Below, piece by piece: positions 18,804 to 27,886 of a DNA stretch of 64,000 bases. The position numbers and the translations under genes are program-made. Each line of letters begins with the position of its first letter. Position 1 is the stretch's first letter. Source of the DNA: Aureimonas fodinaquatilis (GTDB lineage: Bacteria; Pseudomonadota; Alphaproteobacteria; Rhizobiales; Rhizobiaceae); NCBI RefSeq assembly GCF_008369445.1, contig NZ_VTWH01000003.1, forward strand, positions 186,001 through 250,000, written 5' to 3'. The notes under the pieces are model-generated. The model ran no database searches, was not told the origin of the DNA, and worked only from the letters and a program-made list of their open reading frames with translations.

Positions 18804-19774
18804 CCAATCCACGTCTTCTTCCGCTGCTGGCAACCATCGCAATTTTTATTCTGGCGTTGGTGATTTGCTATATTCAGTTTCCCAACATGATCTCGACCCG
18901 GGTCATGGGCAATCTTCTGACCGACAATGCCTATCTGGGCATCGTAGCAGTTGGGATGACCGTGGTGATCCTTTCAGGCGGCATTGATCTTTCAGTCGGC
19001 TCGGTCATTGCCTTTTCCGGCGTTTTGATTGCCGTGCTCCTGCGGGACACCAGCCTGCACCCACTTTTTGTTTTCGCCATTCTGCTTTGCATCACAACGA
19101 TTTTTGGCGCGGCAATGGGTGGGCTCATCCACGCACTTGTCATGCCTGCCTTTATCGTCACACTCGCCGGCATGTTTCTGGCACGCGGTGCCGCTTACAT
19201 GTTGTCGATTGACTCGGTGCCAATCCAGCATGAGTTCTACCAGGTGCTGCAAGCCTATTATCTGTTGCCAGGGCGCGGGCGGCTGACACTGATTGGGGGG
19301 CTGATGCTGATTGTCTTTGCCATTGGCATGCTGATTGTGCACAAAACCCGTTTCGGCACGGCGGTGTATGCTTTGGGTGGTGGCGAGGCTACAGCCAGGC
19401 TCATGGGTGCACAGCCGGGCCGCATCACTGTCGGCATATATGCATTTTCAGGGTTCATGGCAGGGCTGTCCGGCATCGTCTTTTCAATATACACCGGCTC
19501 GGGCTATTCGCTTGCCACCGTTGGCACTGAACTGACCGCTATTGCCGCGGTTGTCATTGGCGGAACCCTGCTTACGGGTGGCGCAGGCTATGTTTTCGGC
19601 ACATTGATCGGTGTTTTGACCATGGGTCTCATCCAGACCTACATTGTTTTCGATGGTACGCTGTCCAGCTGGTGGACACGGATTGTCATCGGCATTCTGC
19701 TGCTGTCTTTCATCCTCATGCAAAAAGGGTTGGTGCGGCTGGCACGCAAGGGGCAGGAGGCGTTGCCAGCATGA
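18800..19774 (+). CDS. yjfF: Sugar ABC transporter permease YjfF
   Basis: A 324-residue second permease of the same family, with the motif AVGMTVVILSGGIDLSVGS. The frame is open from 18731, but ATG 18800 overlaps the ytfT stop by four bases and gives the expected N-terminus, MTNPRLLPLLATIAIFILAL, whose hydrophobic part is the first helix. Systems with two different permeases (YtfT plus YjfF) are the hallmark of the YtfQ importer rather than of RbsABC. The gene overlaps the lactonase gene by ATGA. Confidence 0.93.
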   Translation: MTNPRLLPLLATIAIFILALVICYIQFPNMISTRVMGNLLTDNAYLGIVAVGMTVVILSGGIDLSVGSVIAFSGVLIAVLLRDTSLHPLFVFAILLCITTIFGAAMGGLIHALVMPAFIVTLAGMFLARGAAYMLSIDSVPIQHEFYQVLQAYYLLPGRGRLTLIGGLMLIVFAIGMLIVHKTRFGTAVYALGGGEATARLMGAQPGRITVGIYAFSGFMAGLSGIVFSIYTGSGYSLATVGTELTAIAAVVIGGTLLTGGAGYVFGTLIGVLTMGLIQTYIVFDGTLSSWWTRIVIGILLLSFILMQKGLVRLARKGQEALPA

Positions 19775-20622
19775 GCGTTGCAGACATTTACGACAATCGC
19801 ACCTGCGAATTGGGCGAGGGCGCCTTCTGGCATCCTGAGCGTGGCCAGTTGTTCTGGTGCGATATTCTGGGCAAACGGCTTTTGAGCCGGGATGCTGGCG
19901 GCCAGCTTGAATGGCAGTTTGCCGAGCGCCCTTCAGCATTGGGCTGGATCGACCGCGATACGCTGCTCATTGCAACAGAGACTGGACTTCGCCGTTTTGA
20001 CATCGCCAGTGGCGAGCACGAACTGCTTGCCCCATTGGAAGCAGAAAACCGCGAAACCCGATCGAATGATGGGCGCGCCGACCCATATGGCGGTTTCTGG
20101 ATTGGCACCATGAGCCTTTCCGCTGAAGAGGGTCGCGGAGCGATCTGGCGTTATTATGGCGGAGCTATCGAGCGGCTTTACTCCGACATCACCATTCCCA
20201 ATGCGATCTGCTTTTCACCGGATGCAGCACTTGCCTACTTTGCCGATACGCGAACTGGTCGCATCATGGGCCAGACGCTTGATTCCAGTGGCTGGCCCAA
20301 CGGTGCACCCTATGTTTTTCTTGATCTCAAACCGGAAGGGTTGAACCCCGACGGCGCGGTTGTTGATGCTCAGGGCGGGTTATGGAATGCGCAATGGGGT
20401 GCAGGCCGCGTGGCGCGTTACCTGCCGGATGGCAGACTTGACCGGGTGATACAGGTAGGCGGGCTGCATACCTCTTGCCCCGCGTTTGGTGGCGCAGATT
20501 TGACGCGGCTGTTTGTCACCACGGCTTGTGAGGGGATCAAAAATCCCGATGCAGCGCAGGGTCTGACCTACACAATCGAAACCGGCATTACCGGACAGGC
20601 CGAACACAAGGTAATTGCATGA
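19771..20622 (+). CDS. SMP-30/gluconolactonase family sugar lactonase
   Basis: A 283-residue six-bladed beta-propeller lactonase. Metal-ligand regions of the family are visible: Glu in CELGEGAFWHPE, Asn/Asp in RSNDGRADPYGGFWIGT, and Asp in LNPDGAVVDAQGGLW. The enzyme hydrolyses an aldonolactone to the aldonic acid. The start ATG 19771 overlaps yjfF by four bases; the longer frame from 19672 lies inside that gene. Together with an aldose epimerase and GguC it indicates that the imported sugar is oxidised to a lactone rather than first phosphorylated. No sugar 1-dehydrogenase or aldonate dehydratase is present in the window. Confidence 0.92.
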   Translation: MSVADIYDNRTCELGEGAFWHPERGQLFWCDILGKRLLSRDAGGQLEWQFAERPSALGWIDRDTLLIATETGLRRFDIASGEHELLAPLEAENRETRSNDGRADPYGGFWIGTMSLSAEEGRGAIWRYYGGAIERLYSDITIPNAICFSPDAALAYFADTRTGRIMGQTLDSSGWPNGAPYVFLDLKPEGLNPDGAVVDAQGGLWNAQWGAGRVARYLPDGRLDRVIQVGGLHTSCPAFGGADLTRLFVTTACEGIKNPDAAQGLTYTIETGITGQAEHKVIA

Positions 20623-21605
20623 CTGGCCGGCAGGTTTTCGGACATTTTCCAGATGGCCGTCCTGTGGAGAGCCTTACCCTTCAAGGCGGCGGGCTGACGG
20701 CAAAACTTCTGACCATGGGCGCAATAGTGCAGGATCTGCGGCTGGAAGGGGTTGCTCATCCGCTCGTTCTGGGTACGCCGATGCTGGAACCCTATTTCAG
20801 CAGCATGCAGTTTTTTGGCGCAATCGTCGGCCGTTTTGCCAACCGCATCGGCGGTGCTCGCTTCACACTTGACGGGCGAGACTACCGAACCAATGCCAAC
20901 CAGCAGAACCGGCACATTCTACATGGCGGCGATGATGGAACCTGGCGGCAATTGTGGACACTGCACGACCAGGCACAAGACCGAGCCGAGCTGCGTCTGG
21001 CGCTGGATGACGGCCATATGGGGTTTCCCGGAAAGCTCAGCATTGCGGTGACCTGTGCACTCAGGGACAAGGGCACGCTGGAATTTGACATGCGTGCAAC
21101 CACCGAGGCGCCGACACCATGCAACCTTGCGCATCACGGCTACTTCAACCTTGATGGAACGGCGGACATCTGCGACCACAGCCTTCAAGTCGCTGCGTCC
21201 CAATATTTACCCGTCGATGCAGAACTTATCCCGACCGGTGAAATTGCCCCTGTTGACAACAGCCGCTTTGATTTTCGTGAGGCTCGCCTGATAGGAGCTG
21301 GTGGCATTGACCACAATCTATGTCTGTCGACCGAAGAGCAGCCTTTACGCTGTGTAGCGACACTGCGGGGTCAAAGCGGCGTCAGAATGGACATTGAAAC
21401 CAATGCCTGTGGCCTGCAGGTCTATGATGGCAGCCACATCAGCGGGCTCCCCGGTTTGGATGGTCGAATCTACCACGCCCATGCGGGCATTGCGCTGGAA
21501 ACCCAGGGCTGGCCGGATGCGCCGAATCAGCCGGGTTTCCCATCTGCGATCCTGCGTCCCGGCCAGACCTACCGCCACCGCGTCCGCTACTGCTTTTCCG
21601 CCTGA
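20619..21605 (+). CDS. Aldose 1-epimerase (mutarotase)
   Basis: A 328-residue galactose-mutarotase-family enzyme that equilibrates the anomers of a free aldose. Catalytic-site stretches are RHILHGGDD (His) and NLAHHGYFNLDG (His-x-Tyr-Phe-Asn). The C-terminal ALETQGWPDAPNQPGFPSAIL contains the catalytic-base Glu region. The start overlaps the lactonase by ATGA. It is the last gene of the seven-gene sugar operon. No clear terminator is seen in the 119 bases before the next gene. Confidence 0.93.
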   Translation: MTGRQVFGHFPDGRPVESLTLQGGGLTAKLLTMGAIVQDLRLEGVAHPLVLGTPMLEPYFSSMQFFGAIVGRFANRIGGARFTLDGRDYRTNANQQNRHILHGGDDGTWRQLWTLHDQAQDRAELRLALDDGHMGFPGKLSIAVTCALRDKGTLEFDMRATTEAPTPCNLAHHGYFNLDGTADICDHSLQVAASQYLPVDAELIPTGEIAPVDNSRFDFREARLIGAGGIDHNLCLSTEEQPLRCVATLRGQSGVRMDIETNACGLQVYDGSHISGLPGLDGRIYHAHAGIALETQGWPDAPNQPGFPSAILRPGQTYRHRVRYCFSA

Positions 21606-21672
21606 GTCAGAGCCAATTTTGCCCATCAGCCAGTAGAAACCACATCCACACTTGACAAATCGCGCCGCATAT

Positions 21673-21684
21673 AATGATGTATCA
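21673..21684. promoter_or_regulatory. Candidate GntR operator AATGATGTATCA (transporter promoter)
   Basis: The 12-base sequence AATGATGTATCA, with core TGAT-GT-ATCA, occurs here and again at 25714-25725 in front of the GntR gene. It lies 41 bases before the ATPase start. A second palindrome (ATCAA-AATA-TTGAT) follows at 21688-21701. The identical copy upstream of the regulator makes it a good operator candidate. Confidence 0.6.
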
Positions 21685-21724
21685 AACATCAAAATATTGA
21701 TTTGGCTGATTGAAGGAAATGTGG

Positions 21725-22846
21725 ATGGAGCGAACGGCAAGGGACGCGATTGGCAGTCAGGTGTCCATTGAAAACATATCCAAGGCCTACGGAACGGTCC
21801 TTGCCGTTGACAATGTTTCGTTTGTCGTGGGCAAGGGTGAGTTTGTTTCGCTGCTTGGGCCATCCGGCTCGGGCAAGAGCACACTTCTCATGATGATTGC
21901 CGGCTTTGAAATGCCTGGGTCCGGCTCAATCCGCGTTGGCGAGCGCGACATAACCAATGTCGCGCCAAACAAGCGCGGCATCGGCATGGTGTTTCAGCGC
22001 TATGCTCTGTTTCCACACATGACCGTGGCCCAGAATATTGCCTTTCCGTTGAAAATGCGGGGAGCGACCCGCGCTGAGATTGATCGCCGTGTTGAAGCTG
22101 CTTTGGCGCTTGTGCGGCTGGAGGCCTATGGTCATCGGATGCCAAGCCAGCTTTCAGGCGGCCAGCAACAGCGGATCGCCGTTGCGCGGGCGCTGGTGTT
22201 TGAACCGCCTGTGCTTCTGATGGATGAGCCGCTTGGAGCGCTTGACAAGAAGCTGCGCGAAGAAATGCAGATCGAGATTAAAAGCCTGCAACAGCGCCTT
22301 GGCGTCACGGTTATCTACGTTACACATGATCAGGAAGAAGCGCTGACAATGTCGGATCGTGTTGCTGTCATGAGCAATGGCCGGCTTGTGCAGATCGGAT
22401 CTCCACTGGATCTTTATGAGCAGCCTGAAACGCCCTTTGTCGCAGACTTCATTGGCAAGATGAATTTTCTGCGCGGCGAATTCATCGGAGGCGACGAACA
22501 GTGTGCAGTGATCGGTCTGCCGGGTGATGTGAAGATTGAGGCACAGGGCCTTCATGGCACCGCTGCTCAGTTTGCCACTGGCAAGCCGGTTGATATTGCA
22601 ATGCGGCCAGAGCGTCTGACACTGCACCGTCGCGGCCTTGGTGGCGACTCTGCAATTCCCGGAACAGTTGAGACCGCAATTTTCGCAGGCTCGTTTCATA
22701 CGGTTTTTGTAAGGGTCGAGGGAGCCGCCGACCCGGTGCATGTTCAATTGCCTGCATCCGGGCTTGGTGTCGGCTACGGTGCGGGAGACAGCGTAGACGT
22801 CGTCGTGGATCGCGGGGCGGTCAAAGTTTTCGCGGCAGAGGTCTGA
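21725..22846 (+). CDS. ABC transporter ATP-binding protein (polyamine/PotA type)
   Basis: A 373-residue importer ATPase. It shows Walker [11 protein letters not shown]-loop [12 protein letters not shown], signature [15 protein letters not shown], Walker [12 protein letters not shown] and switch THDQEEAL, followed by a TOBE domain. It is of the spermidine/putrescine/iron class (PotA-like). The ATG at 21725 is preferred over TTG 21710 because AAGGA sits 8 bases upstream of it. It begins a four-gene transporter operon (ATPase, two permeases, binding protein) regulated by the GntR protein downstream. Confidence 0.93.
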   Translation: MERTARDAIGSQVSIENISKAYGTVLAVDNVSFVVGKGEFVSLLGPSGSGKSTLLMMIAGFEMPGSGSIRVGERDITNVAPNKRGIGMVFQRYALFPHMTVAQNIAFPLKMRGATRAEIDRRVEAALALVRLEAYGHRMPSQLSGGQQQRIAVARALVFEPPVLLMDEPLGALDKKLREEMQIEIKSLQQRLGVTVIYVTHDQEEALTMSDRVAVMSNGRLVQIGSPLDLYEQPETPFVADFIGKMNFLRGEFIGGDEQCAVIGLPGDVKIEAQGLHGTAAQFATGKPVDIAMRPERLTLHRRGLGGDSAIPGTVETAIFAGSFHTVFVRVEGAADPVHVQLPASGLGVGYGAGDSVDVVVDRGAVKVFAAEV

Positions 22847-22848
22847 TC

Positions 22849-23700
22849 ATGCCATCCTCTGCACGCACATACTCCGCACCGCTTTCGCTGTTGCTCGTTG
22901 CGCCCCTGCTGGTCCTTTTGACCTTTGGCTTTGTTTATCCTGTCGGCAGCCTGATCTGGGGCAGTTTTCTTGGTGGAGCAGGCCCGTTTGCAAATTACGA
23001 GCGCATTGTCTCCGAACCCCTGTTTCTGAAAATACTTCTCAGAACGTTCCAGGTCGCGCTTGCCGTCAGCATCCTCACATTTCTGCTGGGCTATCCGGTG
23101 GCTTATGCCATGGCACGGCTGAAGGGTCGTCTGGCCTCTATCGTTCTGGCTTGTGTGCTCTTGTCGCTCTGGACGTCGGTGCTGGTGCGCTCATACGCGT
23201 GGATCGTCCTTTTGCAACGAAATGGCATTCTCAACACGTTCATGCTTGAGGTTGGCATCGTCGAATCTCCATTGCGGCTGCTTTACACCGAAGGCGCGGT
23301 GATCATGGCGATGTCGCACATTCTGCTGCCATTCATGATACTGCCGATTTACAGCGCACTCCGCGGAATTCCCGAAGAGTATATGCGCGCTGCCCGAAAT
23401 CTGGGGGCCGGCACCACCACGGTTTTCATCCGCATCATATTGCCGCTCAGCCTGCCGGGAGTTTTTGCAGGCAGTCTCATGACCTTCATTCTGGCGCTTG
23501 GATTCTACGTAACCCCTGCTCTCGTTGGCGGACCGCGGACGCTGATGATGGCGACGCTGATCGGTCAGCAGGCAACGGAAATGCTCAACTGGCCCTTTGC
23601 CGGTGCACTTGCTGCTGTTCTCCTCGGTTCAACACTTCTCGTCGCTTTTGTGTTTCGCAAGGTTCTGACCTTGAACAAGGGGTTTGACCATGGCAACTGA
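22849..23700 (+). CDS. ABC transporter permease (PotB type)
   Basis: A 283-residue inner-membrane permease with six predicted helices. The first is SLLLVAPLLVLLTFGFVYPVG. A coupling loop EEYMRAARNLGAGTTTVFIRI sits in the C-terminal half. The topology and length match PotB/PotH-type permeases. It starts two bases after the ATPase stop and overlaps the next permease. Confidence 0.93.
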   Translation: MPSSARTYSAPLSLLLVAPLLVLLTFGFVYPVGSLIWGSFLGGAGPFANYERIVSEPLFLKILLRTFQVALAVSILTFLLGYPVAYAMARLKGRLASIVLACVLLSLWTSVLVRSYAWIVLLQRNGILNTFMLEVGIVESPLRLLYTEGAVIMAMSHILLPFMILPIYSALRGIPEEYMRAARNLGAGTTTVFIRIILPLSLPGVFAGSLMTFILALGFYVTPALVGGPRTLMMATLIGQQATEMLNWPFAGALAAVLLGSTLLVAFVFRKVLTLNKGFDHGN

Positions 23701-24529
23701 AACAGCAATTGAAACCCAGCGGTCAGCGGCTTTCAGCTCACCGATAAAGCTCTCTGCCGGTATTCTCTGTTTCGGTGTGGTTGTCGGGTTGGTCCTTTTC
23801 TTCATAGTGCTGCCAACACTTCTGGTCATTCCAATGTCATTTGGCACGGCGAGCTACATCGAGTTTCCGCCCCGCGGTTTCACCTTCCGCTGGTATATTG
23901 CATATTTTCAAGACCCTGACTGGATGGCGGCAACGTTTTTCAGCCTCCGCATTGCCATTGCAACCACCCTTGCCGCAACCATCATCGGCACTTTGGCAGC
24001 CATTGCACTGGTGCGCGGCAAATTGCCAGGCAAAAGCCTGATCCAGGCCTTCACGCTCAGCCCGATAGTGCTGCCGCACATCGTTATTGCAGTTGCTCTG
24101 TATCTGGTGTTTTCGCCCATGCGGCTGACCGGAAATTTCTTCGGTTTTCTCATCGCGCACACCATGCTTGCTGTTCCCTATGTCGTCATAACCGTAACGG
24201 CCGTTCTGCAGCGGTTTGATCCGTTGCTGGAGCTTGCGGCGTTGAACTGTGGGGCCAGTCGACCACGCGCATTTTTCACTGTGGTCTTGCCAAATATTGC
24301 TCCGGGCGTTGCAGCTGGCGCAGTGTTTGCGTTCCTGGCCTCGTTTGACGAGGCAACAGTGTCATTCTTCATCTCGGGCGTAGATGGCAAAACCATCACT
24401 CGCAAAATGTTTGAAGACATCGACTTCAACCTCACCCCGGTTATTGCCGCAGTTTCGACAGTGATGGTTGTTGTCTCGCTTATCTTGATGGGAGGCATTC
24501 AGCTCTTGCAGTCCCGCCGCAAGACTTAA
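23690..24529 (+). CDS. ABC transporter permease (PotC type)
   Basis: A 279-residue PotC/PotI-type permease with six predicted membrane segments and the coupling loop ELAALNCGASRPRAFFTVVL. ATG 23690 overlaps the end of the PotB-type gene by 11 bases. A TTG two codons upstream is less likely. It forms the channel together with the preceding permease. Confidence 0.93.
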   Translation: MATETAIETQRSAAFSSPIKLSAGILCFGVVVGLVLFFIVLPTLLVIPMSFGTASYIEFPPRGFTFRWYIAYFQDPDWMAATFFSLRIAIATTLAATIIGTLAAIALVRGKLPGKSLIQAFTLSPIVLPHIVIAVALYLVFSPMRLTGNFFGFLIAHTMLAVPYVVITVTAVLQRFDPLLELAALNCGASRPRAFFTVVLPNIAPGVAAGAVFAFLASFDEATVSFFISGVDGKTITRKMFEDIDFNLTPVIAAVSTVMVVVSLILMGGIQLLQSRRKT

Positions 24530-24583
24530 GGCGATTTCCATCCGCAACCCAGAAATTCAAGCCTTACAAATGGAGGTAAAGTA

Positions 24584-25633
24584 ATGAAATATCTGGCATA
24601 TATGGCCGCCGGTGTCGCTGTCACGGCAATGATGCCCGCAATGGCGCAGGCTCAGGAACGGGTGGTTTTCGCTTCCACTGGTGGCGTGTTTGAACAGGCG
24701 CTTCGTGAGGCCTGGTTTACACCTTTCACCGCGGAAACCGGCATTGAAGTTGTATCTGTCACAGCAACAGACGCGGAAATGCGAGCTCGCGCCCAGGCGA
24801 TGGTACAGGCAGGCGATGTTACCTGGGACATTATCAACAATGTCGACATTCTGGCAGAGTCTGCGCAAAACCGCGCCTTTACCATTGATCTGGCCGAGTT
24901 TTGTCAGCAGTTCGAGGATCGGGCAGATCTGGTTGACAAGGCATGCAACCCGGCCGGGGTCCGCCTTTCGCTGAACGGAACCTTGCTGGTCTACAACACG
25001 CAGGACTTTCCAGATGGCGGGCCGACCACCTGGCAGGAATTCTGGGATGTTGCCAACTTTCCAGGACCGCGTGCACTGCCAAATCTGAGCGATCCGTGGC
25101 GGGTTTTTGCCGGAGCGCTTTTGGCTGATGGTGTGCCAGCTGACCAGTTGTTTCCATTGGACATTGATCGTGCATTGGCAAAACTGGACGAAATCCGACC
25201 GGAGGTGGAACTCTGGTGGCGCACCGGCGATCAGAGCCAACAGGGTTTCCGTTCAGGCGAATATGTGACCGGCATGATCTGGGGTACGCGTGCCAATGCT
25301 CTGAAGGATGAAGACCAGCCAATCGCAATGTCATTCGACGGCGCATTCATGTTGGCAGACACTTTGCAGATTCTTCAAAATGCACCGCACCAGGAAAATG
25401 CACTTAAGCTGGTGCAGTATTACCTCAACAATCCGGCGGTTCAGGCGAATTTTGCCAAACAATTCGGCATTACGCCGCCCAGTTCGGATGCCGTGGCTCT
25501 GCTGGATGATGAGGCACGGTCCAAAATTCCTTCGCCGGATGAATTCAAAAAGACTGTTCAGCATGATTCCGAATGGATCAGCGCCAATCAGGAAAAGCTG
25601 GCGGACGCATGGAACGACTGGATCACACAGTAA
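24584..25633 (+). CDS. Periplasmic binding protein (spermidine/putrescine PotD type)
   Basis: A 349-residue binding protein with a Sec signal peptide ending near residue 24 (PAMAQAQE). The mature protein is of the PotD class (SBP family 8). A GGAGG ribosome binding site lies 7 bases upstream of ATG 24584. It belongs with the ATPase and permeases at 21725-24529. In alphaproteobacteria this class binds polyamines but also amino acids, opines and other amines. The neighbouring aminotransferase suggests a ligand with a primary amine. Confidence 0.92.
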   Translation: MKYLAYMAAGVAVTAMMPAMAQAQERVVFASTGGVFEQALREAWFTPFTAETGIEVVSVTATDAEMRARAQAMVQAGDVTWDIINNVDILAESAQNRAFTIDLAEFCQQFEDRADLVDKACNPAGVRLSLNGTLLVYNTQDFPDGGPTTWQEFWDVANFPGPRALPNLSDPWRVFAGALLADGVPADQLFPLDIDRALAKLDEIRPEVELWWRTGDQSQQGFRSGEYVTGMIWGTRANALKDEDQPIAMSFDGAFMLADTLQILQNAPHQENALKLVQYYLNNPAVQANFAKQFGITPPSSDAVALLDDEARSKIPSPDEFKKTVQHDSEWISANQEKLADAWNDWITQ

Positions 25634-25643
25634 CATGATGAGT

Positions 25644-25673
25644 GTGTCGAGGGTTCGTTCGGACCTTCGACAC
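25644..25673 (+). terminator. Hairpin after the binding-protein gene
   Basis: A 13-bp stem (GTGTCGAGGGTTC with GGACCTTCGACAC, two G-U pairs) with a 4-base loop starts 11 bases after the stop. No U-tract follows immediately. It probably ends or attenuates the transporter transcript. Confidence 0.65.
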
Positions 25674-25713
25674 CATAGCCGTCAGACTGGCGCTTTTCGT
25701 TTTTGCTGGATAA

Positions 25714-25725
25714 AATGATGTATCA
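25714..25725. promoter_or_regulatory. Candidate GntR autoregulatory operator AATGATGTATCA
   Basis: An exact copy of the 12-base sequence at 21673-21684, 23 bases before the proposed GntR start. It suggests that the regulator controls both itself and the transporter operon. Confidence 0.6.
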
Positions 25726-25747
25726 CATCACATCACAGCGGAATCGA

Positions 25748-26443
25748 ATGTCGCAAAATCCTCTTTCCAACATTGTCGAACCGATTGCCAAAACCATCAG
25801 CCTTGGCGAGGTCACCTACGACCGGCTGAAGGATATTATTATCCGCGGAGCGTTCCCGCCCAACAAAAAGCTGACAGTTCGTTCTGTTGCTGATGCCCTT
25901 GGAGTCAGCACAACTCCGGCCCGGGATGCTATCAACCGGTTGCTGAGTGAAGGCGCGCTTGTCAATGCCGGTCCAAAAACAGTTGTCATTCCTGTTTTGA
26001 CCAAAGAGGTTCTGGAGGAAGTCACAGCCACGCGTCTGGCTCTGGAAGGGCTGGCAGCAGAACGTGCCGTGGCAAATATTTCCGACAAGGATATTGCTTC
26101 GCTGGCGCGTCTGCAGGAAGTGATCAACCGAAGTCTTGATAAGAATGATTATCCCGAAGTTCTCGCCGCGAACCGCGAGTTTCACTTTCTGCTTTACCGG
26201 CGCTCCAACTGGGCGCGGCTTGTCTCATTGATTGAATCACTCTGGTTGCAGGTTGGCCCATCACTCAATGTGCTTTACCCGGAATTTGCGGTAAACCGGC
26301 GCGGTGTTTCCAATCACATGGATATTCTGGACGGGTTGCGAGAACGTGATGCGCAGAAAGTTCGGCGCGCCGTTGAACAGGATTTGCGGGACGGGTATGC
26401 GCGCCTCGAACGCTTTCTGGAGGAATACGACGCGGAGCAATAA
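25748..26443 (+). CDS. GntR family transcriptional regulator (FCD type)
   Basis: A 231-residue regulator of the FadR/FCD subgroup. The winged helix-turn-helix occupies about residues 17-76 (VTYDRLKDIIIRGAFPPNKKLTVRSVADALGVSTTPARDAINRLLSEGAL) and is followed by an all-helical ligand domain. The frame is open from TTG 25703, but that would place the putative operator inside the gene, so ATG 25748 is preferred although its ribosome binding site is weak. The gene ends in a Rho-independent terminator and lies between the polyamine-type importer and the aminotransferase cassette, so it probably controls both. Confidence 0.9.
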   Translation: MSQNPLSNIVEPIAKTISLGEVTYDRLKDIIIRGAFPPNKKLTVRSVADALGVSTTPARDAINRLLSEGALVNAGPKTVVIPVLTKEVLEEVTATRLALEGLAAERAVANISDKDIASLARLQEVINRSLDKNDYPEVLAANREFHFLLYRRSNWARLVSLIESLWLQVGPSLNVLYPEFAVNRRGVSNHMDILDGLRERDAQKVRRAVEQDLRDGYARLERFLEEYDAEQ

Positions 26444-26456
26444 GCTCCGCTTTTTT
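26432..26456 (+). terminator. Rho-independent terminator of the GntR gene
   Basis: A 7-bp stem (GCGGAGC with GCTCCGC), loop AATAA and six Ts. The stem overlaps the last codons and stop of the regulator. The next operon therefore needs its own promoter; TTGTTG at 26467 and TAATAA at 26490, spaced 17 bases, are a possible match. Confidence 0.85.
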
Positions 26457-26542
26457 GCAATAATTTTTGTTGCGTCAAATATCAAAAAATAATAATCTGC
26501 CCTTACTTTGACGAGTCCATTTCATGAGGGGGCAGGAGAGAC

Positions 26543-27886
26543 ATGCAACCAGGGCACAACGCAACAGGCCCGAAGTCGGCTGAGTTCTTTGCCAGAGCAG
26601 GCAAGGTGTTTGGCGACGGAACGACGCGCGTCACCATCGAGAAAGATCCGATCCCACGCTATATTGCCAATGGCGAAGGTGCCTATGTCACAGACGTGGA
26701 CGGGCGTCGGTTTCTTGACCTGAATGGCAATTTCACGACCCTGATTCATGGGCATGGCTTCAAGCCGGTCGCTGATGCGGTAGCACATCAGATTAACTCG
26801 GGATCATGCTTCGCCAATCCAACAGAGCATGAACTTGCACTTGCGGAACTGATCTGCGGGCGCGTTCCTGCCATTGATTGGCTTCGCTTTGTCAACACTG
26901 GCACCGAGGCTGTGCTTTTTGCCGTCAAGGCAGCAAGAGCTTATACCGGGCGTCCTGCAATAGCCAAAATCGAGGGTGCCTATCATGGTGCCTGCGATTG
27001 GGTGGAGGTGAGCCAGTCCAGCACAGCGGATAATTGGGGCGATCCGACAGAGCCGGCGTCGGTTCCCTATTATCGCGGCACTCCCGCTTCAGTTCTGGAT
27101 GAGGTCGTTACGTTGCGCTTCAATGATGTGGAGGGCTGCAGGCGGCTGCTGGCGAAAAACGCTCACCGCCTGGCGGCAATCATCATTGATCCCACACCCA
27201 GCAGGGCCGGACTTGTGGTTCCAGACCCTGAATTTGTTGAGGCTATCAACACAACAGCCAGGGAATTCGGCATTCTGATCATCGCCGATGAGGTGCTCAA
27301 CTTTCGTCAGGGATATGAGGGCGCTTCCGCGCGGCACGGTTTCACGCCAGACCTCATTACACTTGGTAAAATCATCGGCGGTGGGTTGCCAATCGGGGCA
27401 ATCGGCGGCTCCCGCGAGGTCATGAGCGTGTTTGGCCGCGGTGAAAAGCGCCCGCCGCTGCCGCAGGGAGGCACCTTTTCCGCCAATCCACTGTCAATGG
27501 TGGCAGGGCTTGCGGCAATGAAAGCGCTGGACCACGCCGCATTCGAACATCTTGAAAATCTTGGCACGCGACTGCGGCACCGGTTCGCGTCAGACATCGC
27601 CCGGCATGATGCGCCATTCACCGTCACAGGTGTTGGCTCTCTGTTCAGAATTCATCCCAAACGCCTGGCCCCGCGTGATTTCCGCGAGGCTGCGATGACG
27701 GCTGTGGAGGCGACGGTGATCAATCAGCTGACCCGCATCTATGCCTCAGAAGGCATCATCATACCCAATGGTGCGGCCGCCTGCCTCTCCACTCCGATGA
27801 CCGACGCTGACATTGACCATGTAGGCGATGTGTTTGCGGATTTTCTGTCATCTCACCAGCAAATATACGAAAGCCTTGCAGTATGA
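26543..27886 (+). CDS. Class III PLP aminotransferase (glutamate-1-semialdehyde aminotransferase-like)
   Basis: A 447-residue PLP-dependent class III aminotransferase whose layout resembles HemL. The PLP lysine is Lys276 (TLGKIIGGGLP) and the cofactor aspartate is Asp249 (IIADEVLNF). It is unlikely to be the heme-pathway enzyme, because it sits in a catabolic cassette with a ThDP enzyme and an aldehyde dehydrogenase beside an amine-type importer. It more likely transaminates an imported amine or omega-amino acid. ATG 26543 has an AGGAGAG ribosome binding site. It overlaps the next gene by ATGA. Confidence 0.88.
   Translation: MQPGHNATGPKSAEFFARAGKVFGDGTTRVTIEKDPIPRYIANGEGAYVTDVDGRRFLDLNGNFTTLIHGHGFKPVADAVAHQINSGSCFANPTEHELALAELICGRVPAIDWLRFVNTGTEAVLFAVKAARAYTGRPAIAKIEGAYHGACDWVEVSQSSTADNWGDPTEPASVPYYRGTPASVLDEVVTLRFNDVEGCRRLLAKNAHRLAAIIIDPTPSRAGLVVPDPEFVEAINTTAREFGILIIADEVLNFRQGYEGASARHGFTPDLITLGKIIGGGLPIGAIGGSREVMSVFGRGEKRPPLPQGGTFSANPLSMVAGLAAMKALDHAAFEHLENLGTRLRHRFASDIARHDAPFTVTGVGSLFRIHPKRLAPRDFREAAMTAVEATVINQLTRIYASEGIIIPNGAAACLSTPMTDADIDHVGDVFADFLSSHQQIYESLAV

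Noticed and set aside
21652-21675. TTGACA and TATAAT boxes before the polyamine-type transporter
   Set aside because: The spacer is only 12 bases, too short for a normal sigma-70 promoter, so I do not call it.
26543-27886. HemL (heme biosynthesis) assignment of the class III aminotransferase
   Set aside because: The gene sits in a catabolic cassette with a ThDP enzyme and aldehyde dehydrogenase, behind a GntR regulator; heme genes are absent.
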